From positions 1 to 64,000 of the forward strand of contig CAKQCV010000006.1 in assembly GCA_934217675.1 (NCBI GenBank): a stretch of 64,000 bases of DNA, read 5' to 3'. The notes beneath the pieces were generated by a model. It was not told where the DNA came from. It saw only the letters and a list, made by a program, of their open reading frames with translations, and did no database searches. Each line of letters starts with the position of its first letter. Positions within the stretch are counted from its first letter, which is position 1. This stretch comes from an uncultured Prevotella sp. (lineage in GTDB: Bacteria; Bacteroidota; Bacteroidia; Bacteroidales; Bacteroidaceae). The translations under genes were made by a program, and so were the position numbers. Shown here one piece after another: positions 53,639 to 61,705 of this stretch.

Positions 53639-53669
53639 CAAAGTTACTCATGTTTTTATTACCGGGCAA
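53639..53669 (-). promoter_or_regulatory. Promoter immediately before a receptor start codon
   Basis: On the minus strand TTG (complement 53,667-53,669), 20 bases, then TAACTTTG (complement 53,639-53,646) fit the consensus exactly. The start codon begins at 53,633, where transcription itself should begin. Confidence 0.7.
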
Positions 53670-53688
53670 TCATAATATATTTGGATTT

Positions 53689-54702
53689 TTATTCGTTTAG
53701 CGTTCCGCAGTTTGGACAAATTCCTTTATTGTGCATCCTTGTTCCACATTTACCGCAAATGTACGGCATTCTTGAATACTTGAAATAGCGTTTTATTGAA
53801 AAATAATAGAATGCAATCAGTAGTGGATAACCGATATAATATAATGTTGTTAGGCTGAATATTATATAGGATAATGCACATAATCCGCATAGTCCGCAGA
53901 GATAAAGTATGGCATCTCCAAACGGAAGAATACGTCTGACCTCATCAATTGTTGCTATAGATATGATAAGCATTGCCCAAATCGAGGCAAGAAATATGGC
54001 AAGCAGTGGTGATACGGAAAATGGATTAAGAGTAGGGTGAAAATAAAAGTTGTGCCATGTTTCTGCTGCAAATAATTGCATACTTGCATAAAATGACGCC
54101 GATGTCGCCACAATCAGTGTCAGTAGGGTGGGATAGAATGAGTTTACATCGTTGAATATAACTATTTTAGCATTTCTGCTGAATATCTTTTTGAATAGAT
54201 ATGCAACGGAAATGATACTGATAATTATGAAAGTGATAAGAATATGTGTGTCGGAGAATGTGGATATGAATTTTGATATAGGATCATCAGGCACAACTTT
54301 GGGCAGAAGATTCTTTTCTCTTATCCATCCAAATGTATATTGGTCGCGTGCCAACTGTATCCAAACGGAGTCGACAGGATCAGACGATAATATCCGTATG
54401 TCTGCAACGGCAACTCTGTCGCCACGGTGCATGCATACGGTATCCGTGTTCAACCCACTGAGAAACTCCTCTGGCTGTTCTTTAAGTAATACAAGAGAGT
54501 CTGGCTTTATTATGAAATTAAAGTTTTGAGAATAATGATGAGTATGGGCAAAAGATAACGAATCAAGTTGCTTTTGGCTATAAACAATTGTATCTTCATG
54601 TGATTTACTGCCGAATGTCTTTTTATAATAACATCCGGTCAGCAAAATACATGTGAGATATGAAATAAGAAAGAAAATCAAATTTCGTTTTGTCTTACCC
54701 AT
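53689..54702 (-). CDS. Membrane protein with SH3-like and zinc-ribbon domains
   Basis: A 337-residue protein not recognised as a named family. The N-terminus MGKTKRNLIFFLISYLTCIL-LTGC looks like a lipoprotein signal with C24. A periplasmic part (about 25-135) ends in an SH3-like stretch (GDRVAVADIRILSSDPVDSV, WIQLARDQYTFGWIREKNL). Five or six hydrophobic helices follow (about 148-300), and the C-terminus is a short zinc ribbon, ICGKCGTRMHNKGICPNCG (two CxxC pairs). It follows the U32 gene by 11 bases, so it is probably co-transcribed with metA and the U32 gene. Function is unknown. A lipid anchor together with several membrane helices is unusual; the first helix may instead be an ordinary anchor. 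Confidence 0.6.
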   Translation of the reverse strand: MGKTKRNLIFFLISYLTCILLTGCYYKKTFGSKSHEDTIVYSQKQLDSLSFAHTHHYSQNFNFIIKPDSLVLLKEQPEEFLSGLNTDTVCMHRGDRVAVADIRILSSDPVDSVWIQLARDQYTFGWIREKNLLPKVVPDDPISKFISTFSDTHILITFIIISIISVAYLFKKIFSRNAKIVIFNDVNSFYPTLLTLIVATSASFYASMQLFAAETWHNFYFHPTLNPFSVSPLLAIFLASIWAMLIISIATIDEVRRILPFGDAILYLCGLCGLCALSYIIFSLTTLYYIGYPLLIAFYYFSIKRYFKYSRMPYICGKCGTRMHNKGICPNCGTLNE

Positions 54703-54713
54703 ATTGTTCTTTT

Positions 54714-56594
54714 TTATTTGTCAGCATAAATGTTCATTTGGCAGTGAGCACAATCAAATTCGAGCTTGAATTCTTTTCCGTCGGCAAGTTGTAGCCTTAG
54801 TGGCTCTTTAAGCAGAACAGGCGTGTCTTTTCTTTTTTTACACATTCCCATCTCGTATCTGAGGCAATATCTGCATTGCATAATTAATGGCTTCACTGTT
54901 TTTTCTATTTCAAATGCAGGATGTATGTCTTTAACACCTTCTTTAATATAGAAATCTTTAGCGAGATGATTTGCTATGTTGTACATATATGGCAAAGGAT
55001 AATTTGATGGCTTTACCATTTCTGCATTTTTGTGTATAGTATTAACTTCATCTTTGCTGTTGGCTGTCGCATTATGATGGCAGTTATGTTTGCTCATATT
55101 TGCATATAAAGTTTCTTCCAATTTTTCTATGCATTGTCTTCTGATGTCAGACAGAATACTGTTTGGTATGAACCATTGGAAGTCATTGGGATACAATATG
55201 ATGTCCTTTGCCTCAAAGATGGTGTTGCCAAGTTTTGAAAGCTGTTTCTTTATATTGTCACTTTGTTGCTTATGTGCTTTGTCGAGCTTTAATTCTTTTT
55301 TTACTGACGTGTCTATCCCACGACCAGGAGCCTTCATTGTTATAGTAAGTTCAGCATCGTCAGCTTTGAGTGAAATCTCAATTTGAATTTTTCTCTGTCC
55401 GTCATTAGCATTCAGCATTTTTTCAAACTGCTGGTCACTGTTTCTATATAGGGCTGTTCCACGCTGCAAATTGTGTGGAATCTCTAATGGATACAGTCTG
55501 TTGCCTTCAACCTTGTTTATTCTGAATCCCTCAAGTTCATTGTTTTTGTTTATGAAACATAAACCGTCTCCATTGGAGAAAGTTGCTGTTCCGGCTACGT
55601 TGAATGAATTTCTTCGTATTTCTTTAACTTTTCCTACATATTCGCCCATAGCTTTTGGAGTGTAGAAAGAAGCCAAGTCCTTTTTTCTTCCGTCAAGGAA
55701 ATATTCAGTGAATCCCCTGTTGAATGTTTTCTTTAGATTTGGCTCGAAAGAAATGTTACACACACCATCAGATGCTCTCCTATAGTAGCTCGGTCTGTTT
55801 GAAACTATATCGTTAAGCTGTTTACTATATGCTGCCGTAACATTCCTTACATAGTTTTCATCTTTTAGTCTGCCCTCTATTTTGAATGACGTTACACCTG
55901 CATCAGCAAGTCTTTCAAGCGAATTGATTCTGCACATATCTTTAAGTGATAGCAGATGTGAGTTTTCTGCAATTACATTTCTGTCAGCGTCTAACAGATT
56001 GAATTTCATGCGGCAGAATTGTGCGCATGCTCCTCTGTTGGCACTTCTGCCAAAGCAATACTCTGATGCATAGCACACACCGGAATAGCTGACGCATAAA
56101 GCGCCATGCACGAAGACCTCAAGCTCTGTATTGGGAACATCTTCATGAATATTACTTATTTCCTCAATAGAAAGTTCTCTTGCAAGAACAACACGTGAGA
56201 ACCCCTGTTTGCTCAGCCATTTCACTTTTTCTGTGTCTCTGTTGTCTGTCTGTGTGCTTGCGTGCAATTCTACATGTTCTGGCAATTTTAGTTTTAGCAA
56301 TCCCATGTCTTGCACAAGAATTGCATCAACTCCAATTTTTCCAAGTTTGTTAATCAATTCTTGTGTGTCATCAAGTTCACTATCATATATGATAGTATTT
56401 ACCGTGACATATACTTTGCATCCGAAGCAATGTGCATATTCGCATAATTTTGCTATATCTTCGATGCTGTTGCCTACTGCTTGTCGTGCTCCGAATTTGT
56501 CTGCACCGATATAAACGGCATCGGCTCCACTGTTGATTGCAGCAATGCCACATTTCAAATCTTTTGCTGGTGCGAGTAATTCTAATTTGCGCAT
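54714..56594 (-). CDS. Peptidase U32 family protein, RlhA-like
   Basis: A 626-residue U32 protein. The N-terminal TIM-barrel-like domain has LLAPAKDLKCGIAAINSGAD, AVYIGADKFGARQAVGNS, LHASTQTDNRDTEKVKWLSK, RVVLARELSIEEI and the signature EVFVHGALCVSYSGVCYAS, with later GRSANRGACAQFCRMKF. A DUF3656-type middle region follows, and the C-terminus has a cysteine group in CRYCLRYEMGMCKK and DCAHCQMN, suggesting an iron-sulphur centre. Length and layout match RlhA, which makes 5-hydroxycytidine in 23S rRNA, rather than a true collagenase. It follows metA by 14 bases. The rRNA role is inference from the family. Confidence 0.82.
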   Translation of the reverse strand: MRKLELLAPAKDLKCGIAAINSGADAVYIGADKFGARQAVGNSIEDIAKLCEYAHCFGCKVYVTVNTIIYDSELDDTQELINKLGKIGVDAILVQDMGLLKLKLPEHVELHASTQTDNRDTEKVKWLSKQGFSRVVLARELSIEEISNIHEDVPNTELEVFVHGALCVSYSGVCYASEYCFGRSANRGACAQFCRMKFNLLDADRNVIAENSHLLSLKDMCRINSLERLADAGVTSFKIEGRLKDENYVRNVTAAYSKQLNDIVSNRPSYYRRASDGVCNISFEPNLKKTFNRGFTEYFLDGRKKDLASFYTPKAMGEYVGKVKEIRRNSFNVAGTATFSNGDGLCFINKNNELEGFRINKVEGNRLYPLEIPHNLQRGTALYRNSDQQFEKMLNANDGQRKIQIEISLKADDAELTITMKAPGRGIDTSVKKELKLDKAHKQQSDNIKKQLSKLGNTIFEAKDIILYPNDFQWFIPNSILSDIRRQCIEKLEETLYANMSKHNCHHNATANSKDEVNTIHKNAEMVKPSNYPLPYMYNIANHLAKDFYIKEGVKDIHPAFEIEKTVKPLIMQCRYCLRYEMGMCKKRKDTPVLLKEPLRLQLADGKEFKLEFDCAHCQMNIYADK

Positions 56595-56608
56595 ATATTT
56601 TGGTAATG

Positions 56609-57526
56609 CTATTTTATTTGATTAATGTCGTATGGCGTTTCTTGATAAACATAATAGTTAATCCAATTCATGAAAAACAGATTGGCATGTGCCCTCCATC
56701 TTACGATAGGATTATTGTTTGGATTGTCATCCTTATAATAGTTCTTTGGCATTTCAACATCGTTACGTTTGCCGATATCTCTCCGATATTCTTGGTCGAG
56801 AGTATTAGGTGAATACTCAAAATGCCCAGTTATAAAAAACTCTCTTCCGTTGTTTGCCATGACAATCCCCACACCGCTGTCTTCGGATTCAGCAATCAGA
56901 TGTAGTCTGTTGTCTTTCAGTATGTCGTCCTTCTTTATTTCTGTATGTCTACTGTGTGGCATATAGAAAATGTCGTCAAAGCCTCTGAAAATAGGCAATA
57001 AAGGGTCAAGACAATGTTGCTTGAAAATTCCGAACATTTTCTTTGGTAGAGAATATTTTGGAATATTGTAGTGATAATAAAGACCGGCTTGTGCAGCCCA
57101 ACAAATATATAATGTGCTTGTTACATGCGACTTTGCCCATTCAAATATATTTGTTATTTCCGCCCAATATCCTACTTCTTCATATTTATAGTTTTCAACA
57201 GGTGCACCTGTAATAATCATGCCGTCGAATTTTTCGCCTTTTATAATGTCAAAGTCTTTATAAAACATCATCATGTGTTCTATAGGTGTGTTCTTTGGTG
57301 TATGGCTTTTTAGCTTCATAAACGTAATGTCTATCTGCAGAGGAGTATTTGAAAGTAATCTTATAAGATCTGTTTCTGTAGTGATTTTTAAAGGCATTAG
57401 GTTTAGTATTATGATTTTAAGTGGTCGGATATCCTGCGTATGTGCACGTGAATCATCCATCACAAAGATATTCTCTTTTTTCAGAATATCAATAGCTGGT
57501 AATTTATCTGGAATTCTTAATGGCAT
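56609..57526 (-). CDS. metA: Homoserine O-acyltransferase (MetA)
   Basis: A 305-residue MetA that acylates homoserine as the first committed step of methionine synthesis. Visible are MPLRIPDKLPAIDILKKENI, PLKIIILNLMPLKITTETDL, DGMIITGAPVENYKYEEVGYW, the nucleophile cysteine in YICWAAQAGLYYHY, and the His/Glu-bearing FITGHFEYSPNTLD. The start at 57,526 is chosen as the family start; the ATG at 57,580 adds residues not found in MetA. The residue following GAPV is glutamate; in studied MetA proteins Glu at that site goes with acetyl-CoA and Gly with succinyl-CoA, so acetylation is predicted. It begins a likely unit with the U32 and zinc-ribbon genes, with a good promoter. Confidence 0.93.
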   Translation of the reverse strand: MPLRIPDKLPAIDILKKENIFVMDDSRAHTQDIRPLKIIILNLMPLKITTETDLIRLLSNTPLQIDITFMKLKSHTPKNTPIEHMMMFYKDFDIIKGEKFDGMIITGAPVENYKYEEVGYWAEITNIFEWAKSHVTSTLYICWAAQAGLYYHYNIPKYSLPKKMFGIFKQHCLDPLLPIFRGFDDIFYMPHSRHTEIKKDDILKDNRLHLIAESEDSGVGIVMANNGREFFITGHFEYSPNTLDQEYRRDIGKRNDVEMPKNYYKDDNPNNNPIVRWRAHANLFFMNWINYYVYQETPYDINQIK

Positions 57527-57549
57527 TTTATATATTTTTTTATTATGTG

Positions 57550-57581
57550 CAAATATAACACTTTCTATTATTAAAAGCAAA
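57550..57581 (-). promoter_or_regulatory. Promoter of metA
   Basis: On the minus strand TTTG (complement 57,578-57,581), 20 bases, then TATATTTG (complement 57,550-57,557). The predicted leader is about 20 bases, leaving no room for a SAM riboswitch. Confidence 0.75.
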
Positions 57582-57640
57582 TATTATTAATGTTTTATGT
57601 GTAAAGTTTATTTGGGTCAATGTATAGTTCGTTTATAATA

Positions 57641-57683
57641 AAAACGAGGCATCTACTTTTTAGAGAAGTAGATGCCTCGTTTT
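57641..57683 (-). terminator. Terminator after rny
   Basis: AAAACGAGGCATCTACTTTT and AGAAGTAGATGCCTCGTTTT form a stem of about 18 bp. On the minus strand it is followed by a T-rich run. It lies about 30 bases beyond the rny stop codon. Confidence 0.85.
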
Positions 57684-57715
57684 ATTTCATGATTTATGAT
57701 ATCTTTCCTTTTTTT

Positions 57716-59248
57716 TTATTTAGCGTATGCTATTGAACGGGTTTCTCTTATAACTGTAATCTTTACCTGTCCAGGATATGTCATTTCATTTTGAATCTTT
57801 GTCGCAATTTCATTAGAAAGAGCCTCTGATTCTTTGTCGTCCATCTTGTCTGCACCAACGATTACGCGCAGTTCGCGTCCTGCTTGTATTGCGTAAGTCT
57901 TTGTTACACCAGGATAGCTCATGGCAATAGCCTCAAGGTCGTTCAGACGTTTGATGTATGCCTCTACGATTTCACGTCGAGCTCCTGGACGCGCTCCAGA
58001 GATTGCATCACATACCTGTACAATAGGTGCAAGAAGAGTGTTCATTTCCATCTCGTCATGGTGTGCTCCAATTGCGTTGCATATATCTGGCTTTTCTTTG
58101 TATTTTTCTGCAATTTTAGCACCATATAATGCATGTGGCAATTCGCTTTCTTCATCAGGCACTTTTCCTATATCGTGCAATAATCCTGCACGTTTCGCCT
58201 TTTTAGGATTAAGCCCAAGTTCTGCAGCCATAACAGCGCAAAGATTTGCGGTCTCTCTTGCATGCTGCAACAAATTCTGACCGTAAGATGAGCGGTATTT
58301 CATTTTGCCGACTATTCTTATCAATTCAGGATGCAGTCCGTGTATGCCAAGGTCTATGGCTGTTCTTTTTCCTGTTTCTATAATCTCGTTGTCAAGTTGT
58401 TTCTTGACCTTCGCAACAACCTCTTCTATACGTGCCGGATGAATTCTACCGTCAGCCACAAGTTGATGAAGAGCCAATCGGCATACTTCGCGACGTATAG
58501 GATCGAATGCTGATATAACAATAGCCTCAGGAGTGTCGTCTACAACAATTTCAACTCCAGTAGCAGCTTCAAGTGCGCGTATGTTTCGTCCTTCTCTTCC
58601 GATAATACGTCCCTTCACCTCATCATTGTCAATATGGAACACGCTGACAGAATTTTCAATTGCAGTTTCTGTAGCGACACGCTGTATTGTTTGTATCACA
58701 ATTTTTTTAGCCTGAGAATTTGCATTTAACTTAGCTTCATCCATAATTTCGTTTATGTAGCTTGCTGCTGCTGTGCGTGCTTCATCTTTCATGCTTTCAA
58801 CAAGTCTTGCCTTAGCTTCGTCTGCGCTTAGTCCCGATAGTTCTTCAAGTTTCTCGCGCTCCTTTTGCTGCATTTTCTCAAGCTCTTCATTCTTTAGCTG
58901 TAGAAGTTTTTTCTCGTTGTCAACGCGCTGCTGTTGTTGCTCTACATCCTGTTTGCGTTTTGCAACATCTTCCTGACGTTGGTTAAGGTTAAGCTCGCGC
59001 TGCCTTAACTTGTTTTCACTTTGCTGTATCTTTTGGTTTCGGCTTTGAATTTCCTTTTCCAACTCAGCTTTCTTGTTTAAGAACTTTTCCTTAACTTCAA
59101 GTAGTTTCTTCTCTTTTAAAACTTCTGCATCTTTTTGAGCAGTATCCATTAAGGCTTTGTATTTTCCGTTAATTACATATCGGAAAACGAAATATCCGCA
59201 TAGTCCGCCTACAACCAAGGCTACTACAGCGATTACTGATTCTATCAT
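57716..59248 (-). CDS. rny: Ribonuclease Y
   Basis: A 510-residue membrane-anchored endoribonuclease that starts mRNA decay. An N-terminal helix (about 2-20, [18 protein letters not shown]) is followed by a long coiled coil rich in Gln/Glu/Lys (about 30-140), a KH RNA-binding domain (about 205-270: [20 protein letters not shown]) and an HD domain with [33 protein letters not shown] and [10 protein letters not shown]. Length is standard, and catalytic His-Asp residues are present. It lies 74 bases downstream of zapA on the same strand; co-transcription is possible as no own promoter was recognised. A strong terminator follows. Confidence 0.96.
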   Translation of the reverse strand: MIESVIAVVALVVGGLCGYFVFRYVINGKYKALMDTAQKDAEVLKEKKLLEVKEKFLNKKAELEKEIQSRNQKIQQSENKLRQRELNLNQRQEDVAKRKQDVEQQQQRVDNEKKLLQLKNEELEKMQQKEREKLEELSGLSADEAKARLVESMKDEARTAAASYINEIMDEAKLNANSQAKKIVIQTIQRVATETAIENSVSVFHIDNDEVKGRIIGREGRNIRALEAATGVEIVVDDTPEAIVISAFDPIRREVCRLALHQLVADGRIHPARIEEVVAKVKKQLDNEIIETGKRTAIDLGIHGLHPELIRIVGKMKYRSSYGQNLLQHARETANLCAVMAAELGLNPKKAKRAGLLHDIGKVPDEESELPHALYGAKIAEKYKEKPDICNAIGAHHDEMEMNTLLAPIVQVCDAISGARPGARREIVEAYIKRLNDLEAIAMSYPGVTKTYAIQAGRELRVIVGADKMDDKESEALSNEIATKIQNEMTYPGQVKITVIRETRSIAYAK

Positions 59249-59322
59249 TTATATTTGTTTTTAGGTTAAACGTTTCACGTTGCGTGTATATACTTCTGAT
59301 AGAATGGTAAATATGAGAGTTT

Positions 59323-59625
59323 TTATTCTTTAAGAATCTCTTCTATTTCAGATGTGACTTGTGAGAGAATTTTTTTTACAGGTGCTGTATCATTTCTTGA
59401 TTTTTCCACCTCGTAGTTGTAAGCTATGTCGATAAGGGCCATATACAGAATCTCCCTGTCGCTTTTCTTTCCTTTAAATACTTCAGAATAAGCGTTTACA
59501 GCCTCGTTTATATCCTTGGCTGCTTCTCGATACATATATTCATCTTCCCTGTCTATTACAACAGGCATGTCTGTGTCGTATATATGTAATCTAATATGTA
59601 GCTTTTCGTTTTCTCCTGCCATCAC
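59323..59625 (-). CDS. zapA: Cell division protein ZapA
   Basis: A 100-residue ZapA-family protein that stabilises FtsZ bundles at the division site. It has the typical LHIRLHIYDTDMPVVIDRED start, the EEYMYREAAKDINEAVNAYS-like region, and GKKSDREILYMALIDIAYNY, followed by a C-terminal coiled segment (VKKILSQVTSEIEEIL). Length is normal. The upstream small coiled-coil gene ends 5 bases before it, forming a two-gene unit that may extend into rny. Confidence 0.88.
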   Translation of the reverse strand: MMAGENEKLHIRLHIYDTDMPVVIDREDEYMYREAAKDINEAVNAYSEVFKGKKSDREILYMALIDIAYNYEVEKSRNDTAPVKKILSQVTSEIEEILKE

Positions 59626-59630
59626 TCATG

Positions 59631-59924
59631 TTATTTTCCACTCAACAGTGTAATACACTTGTTTACATCGCGAATCATGGAAGCTATCTTTTTCTTTGAT
59701 TCTTCAATGTCGCCATTTGACACTTCGACAATCCGCGCTGCTTTTAAACTCTTGTAATCATTCTGAATCTGTTCGAGCTGTTCTTTGAGCTGTTTAATTT
59801 CGTTGTCACGAGCATCCACCATTGCATAGAGCTCCTCATTCTCCTTTTTAATGTCTTTGTATTGGAGAATCATTTGCCTTACCCTTGTGGTAAACAGTGT
59901 CAATATATTGTCGTTTTCGGTCAT
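59631..59924 (-). CDS. Small coiled-coil protein upstream of zapA
   Basis: A 97-residue protein dominated by a coiled coil (about 20-60: KKENEELYAMVDARDNEIKQ, LKEQLEQIQNDYKSLK). The C-terminal part GDIEESKKKIASMIRDVNKC ends ITLLSGK. No named family is certain, but position directly ahead of zapA and the coiled-coil character suggest a ZapB-like division partner. It starts 17 bases after a good -7 box. The role is inference. Confidence 0.75.
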   Translation of the reverse strand: MTENDNILTLFTTRVRQMILQYKDIKKENEELYAMVDARDNEIKQLKEQLEQIQNDYKSLKAARIVEVSNGDIEESKKKIASMIRDVNKCITLLSGK

Positions 59925-59941
59925 CAGAATTAATTTTGCGA

Positions 59942-59972
59942 CAAATTTAAACTAATTTTATTAAATTACCAA
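59942..59972 (-). promoter_or_regulatory. Promoter of the coiled-coil/zapA unit
   Basis: On the minus strand TTG (complement 59,970-59,972), 20 bases, then TAAATTTG (complement 59,942-59,949) fit the Bacteroidota consensus. Confidence 0.7.
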
Positions 59973-59995
59973 ATTATATTTGTCAAATAATAGGC

Positions 59996-60619
59996 TTAGT
60001 CCTCGTTTTTAGGAGCTTTTTCTTTCTTTGCAAGCATGACAACTTGGTAAACAAAGTCTGTTGTCCATTTTTTGCTAAACCCAAGTTTTTTGTCATATTG
60101 CCTTACTGCAACGGCAGCTTTCATCACGCTTGCATCACTATAGTCGTTCTTCTCAAAAATGTCGGATATTGTTTTTTCTGTCATTGTGTATATGGCTTTC
60201 TTGAAGATGGAAGGAAGTCTCAACTTGAATTTCATCAGATTGCCTGTGAGCATCATCAAATTCTGTGTGTAGTTCTGAAATTGCAACAGGTATACCTGAA
60301 CGTCTTGTATCTTTGTGCAGTTCTTTCTTATGCTTTGGTCTATTTCTTTAAAGAACAAATCTTCTATACCATAAAGTTCTTTAAGCATTTTCTTGCATCT
60401 TGATTTTTCTCCTGTTCCTAATTTGTTGTTTACAGTAGGAACGTGCAACGTTGACTTGAACTGACGCAAGTCCGGTAGCGCTGCAAGGTTTGTTATTCCA
60501 ACTTTTTCGGCAATTGCAGCCTGAAAATAAACACGTATAAGAGTCATGTAATCTTCCATGCCTCCTGATTTTGATTCCTCGTTATCTTTATGTCTAAAGA
60601 ATTTGCTAAAAAATCCCAT
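59996..60619 (-). CDS. Conserved hypothetical protein, function unknown
   Basis: A 207-residue protein with no signal peptide or membrane helix, rich in lysine and predicted mostly helical. The N-terminus MGFFSKFFRHKDNEESKSGG is basic and could be a membrane-associating start. Later stretches are MTLIRVYFQAAIAEKVGITN, KKMLKELYGIEDLFFKEID and RQYDKKLGFSKKWTTDFVYQ. No family is recognised. It lies between the zapA unit and the divergent rfbA, with its own promoter, so it appears to be transcribed alone. Confidence 0.7.
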   Translation of the reverse strand: MGFFSKFFRHKDNEESKSGGMEDYMTLIRVYFQAAIAEKVGITNLAALPDLRQFKSTLHVPTVNNKLGTGEKSRCKKMLKELYGIEDLFFKEIDQSIRKNCTKIQDVQVYLLQFQNYTQNLMMLTGNLMKFKLRLPSIFKKAIYTMTEKTISDIFEKNDYSDASVMKAAVAVRQYDKKLGFSKKWTTDFVYQVVMLAKKEKAPKNED

Positions 60620-60658
60620 TATTAATGTATTTTATTGTTTCTTACTATAAATGTAATG

Positions 60659-60689
60659 CAAAAGTACTTCTTTTTAAGCGAATTTCAAA
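60659..60689 (-). promoter_or_regulatory. Promoter of the hypothetical gene
   Basis: On the minus strand TTTG (complement 60,686-60,689), 19 bases, then TACTTTTG (complement 60,659-60,666). It is back-to-back with the rfbA promoter; the two -33 boxes are 7 bases apart. Confidence 0.7.
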
Positions 60690-60696
60690 ATAAAAA

Positions 60697-60727
60697 TTGA
60701 ATAATATAATTATTATTACTATCTTTG
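60697..60727 (+). promoter_or_regulatory. Promoter of rfbA
   Basis: TTG at 60,697-60,699, 20 bases, then TATCTTTG at 60,720-60,727. A leader of about 90 bases precedes rfbA, long for this window, and could hold a regulatory element (as leaders of Bacteroidota polysaccharide operons often do), though none is recognised. Confidence 0.7.
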
Positions 60728-60819
60728 CATCCGCTATTCAGAGATGTACTATGTCATGTTCTTGAATAGTGCGAAAATAAAACTAGTTAAGAAAAAGAAT
60801 AATTATAATTATTTGTAGA

Positions 60820-61695
60820 ATGAAGGGAATAGTTTTAGCAGGCGGTTCAGGTACTCGCCTTTATCCTATTACAAAAGGTATTAGCAAGCAATTAATACCA
60901 ATTTTTGATAAACCTATGATATATTATCCTATATCTGTACTAATGCTTGCTGGTATAAAGGATATTTTGATTATATCAACACCGTTTGATCTTCCAGGCT
61001 TTAAAAGACTGCTCGGTGATGGTTCTGATTTTGGTGTGAACTTTGAATATGCGGAACAACCTTCTCCAGATGGTTTGGCTCAAGCTTTTATTATAGGCGA
61101 GAAGTTTATTGGAGATGATGACGTGTGTCTTGTCCTTGGTGATAATATTTTCTATGGATCGGGCTTTTCCGGTTTGTTGAGACAGAGTGTGCAAACTGCA
61201 GAGAAAGAGAAAAAAGCTACAGTCTTTGGGTATTATGTTAATGACCCGGAAAGATATGGAGTTGCAGAGTTTGATGATAACGGCAATTGCTTGAGCATAG
61301 AGGAAAAGCCGGAGCATCCAAAGAGCAATTATGCTGTGGTCGGTTTGTACTTTTATCCTAACGATGTAGTGAAAATTGCAAAGAATATCAAACCAAGCAC
61401 TCGCGGTGAGCTTGAGATAACTACAGTAAACCAGGAATATCTGAAGCGTGGTGACTTGAAGGTGCAGACTCTTCAGCGTGGATTTGCATGGCTTGATACA
61501 GGAACACATGACAGCTTGTCTGAGGCAAGTACATTTATTGAGGTCATAGAAAAGCGTCAGGGATTAAAAGTCGCATGCCTTGAAGAGATTGCTTATAAAA
61601 AAGGATGGATTGATGATGCAAAACTTGAAGAAGTAGCTCTTCCTATGACAAAGAATAACTATGGTAAGTATTTGATAAGTTTGATTAAAAAGTAA
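60820..61695 (+). CDS. rfbA: Glucose-1-phosphate thymidylyltransferase
   Basis: A 291-residue RfbA/RmlA making dTDP-glucose from glucose-1-phosphate and dTTP, the first step to dTDP-rhamnose and related sugars. The N-terminal nucleotide-binding motif is [20 protein letters not shown]; then [77 protein letters not shown] and [20 protein letters not shown]. All match the long RmlA form. It is followed after 10 bases by a Wzc-like kinase, so this is the beginning of a capsule or exopolysaccharide operon running beyond the window. Confidence 0.96.
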   Translation: MKGIVLAGGSGTRLYPITKGISKQLIPIFDKPMIYYPISVLMLAGIKDILIISTPFDLPGFKRLLGDGSDFGVNFEYAEQPSPDGLAQAFIIGEKFIGDDDVCLVLGDNIFYGSGFSGLLRQSVQTAEKEKKATVFGYYVNDPERYGVAEFDDNGNCLSIEEKPEHPKSNYAVVGLYFYPNDVVKIAKNIKPSTRGELEITTVNQEYLKRGDLKVQTLQRGFAWLDTGTHDSLSEASTFIEVIEKRQGLKVACLEEIAYKKGWIDDAKLEEVALPMTKNNYGKYLISLIKK

Positions 61696-61705
61696 AAAGT
61701 AAATT

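Noticed and set aside
54714..56594. Collagenase-type U32 protease
   Set aside because: Length, the DUF3656-like middle and the C-terminal cysteine group fit the RlhA branch better than a secreted collagenase; no signal peptide.
57527..57640. SAM or other riboswitch ahead of metA
   Set aside because: The -7 box lies only about 23 bases before the start codon, leaving no room for an RNA element.
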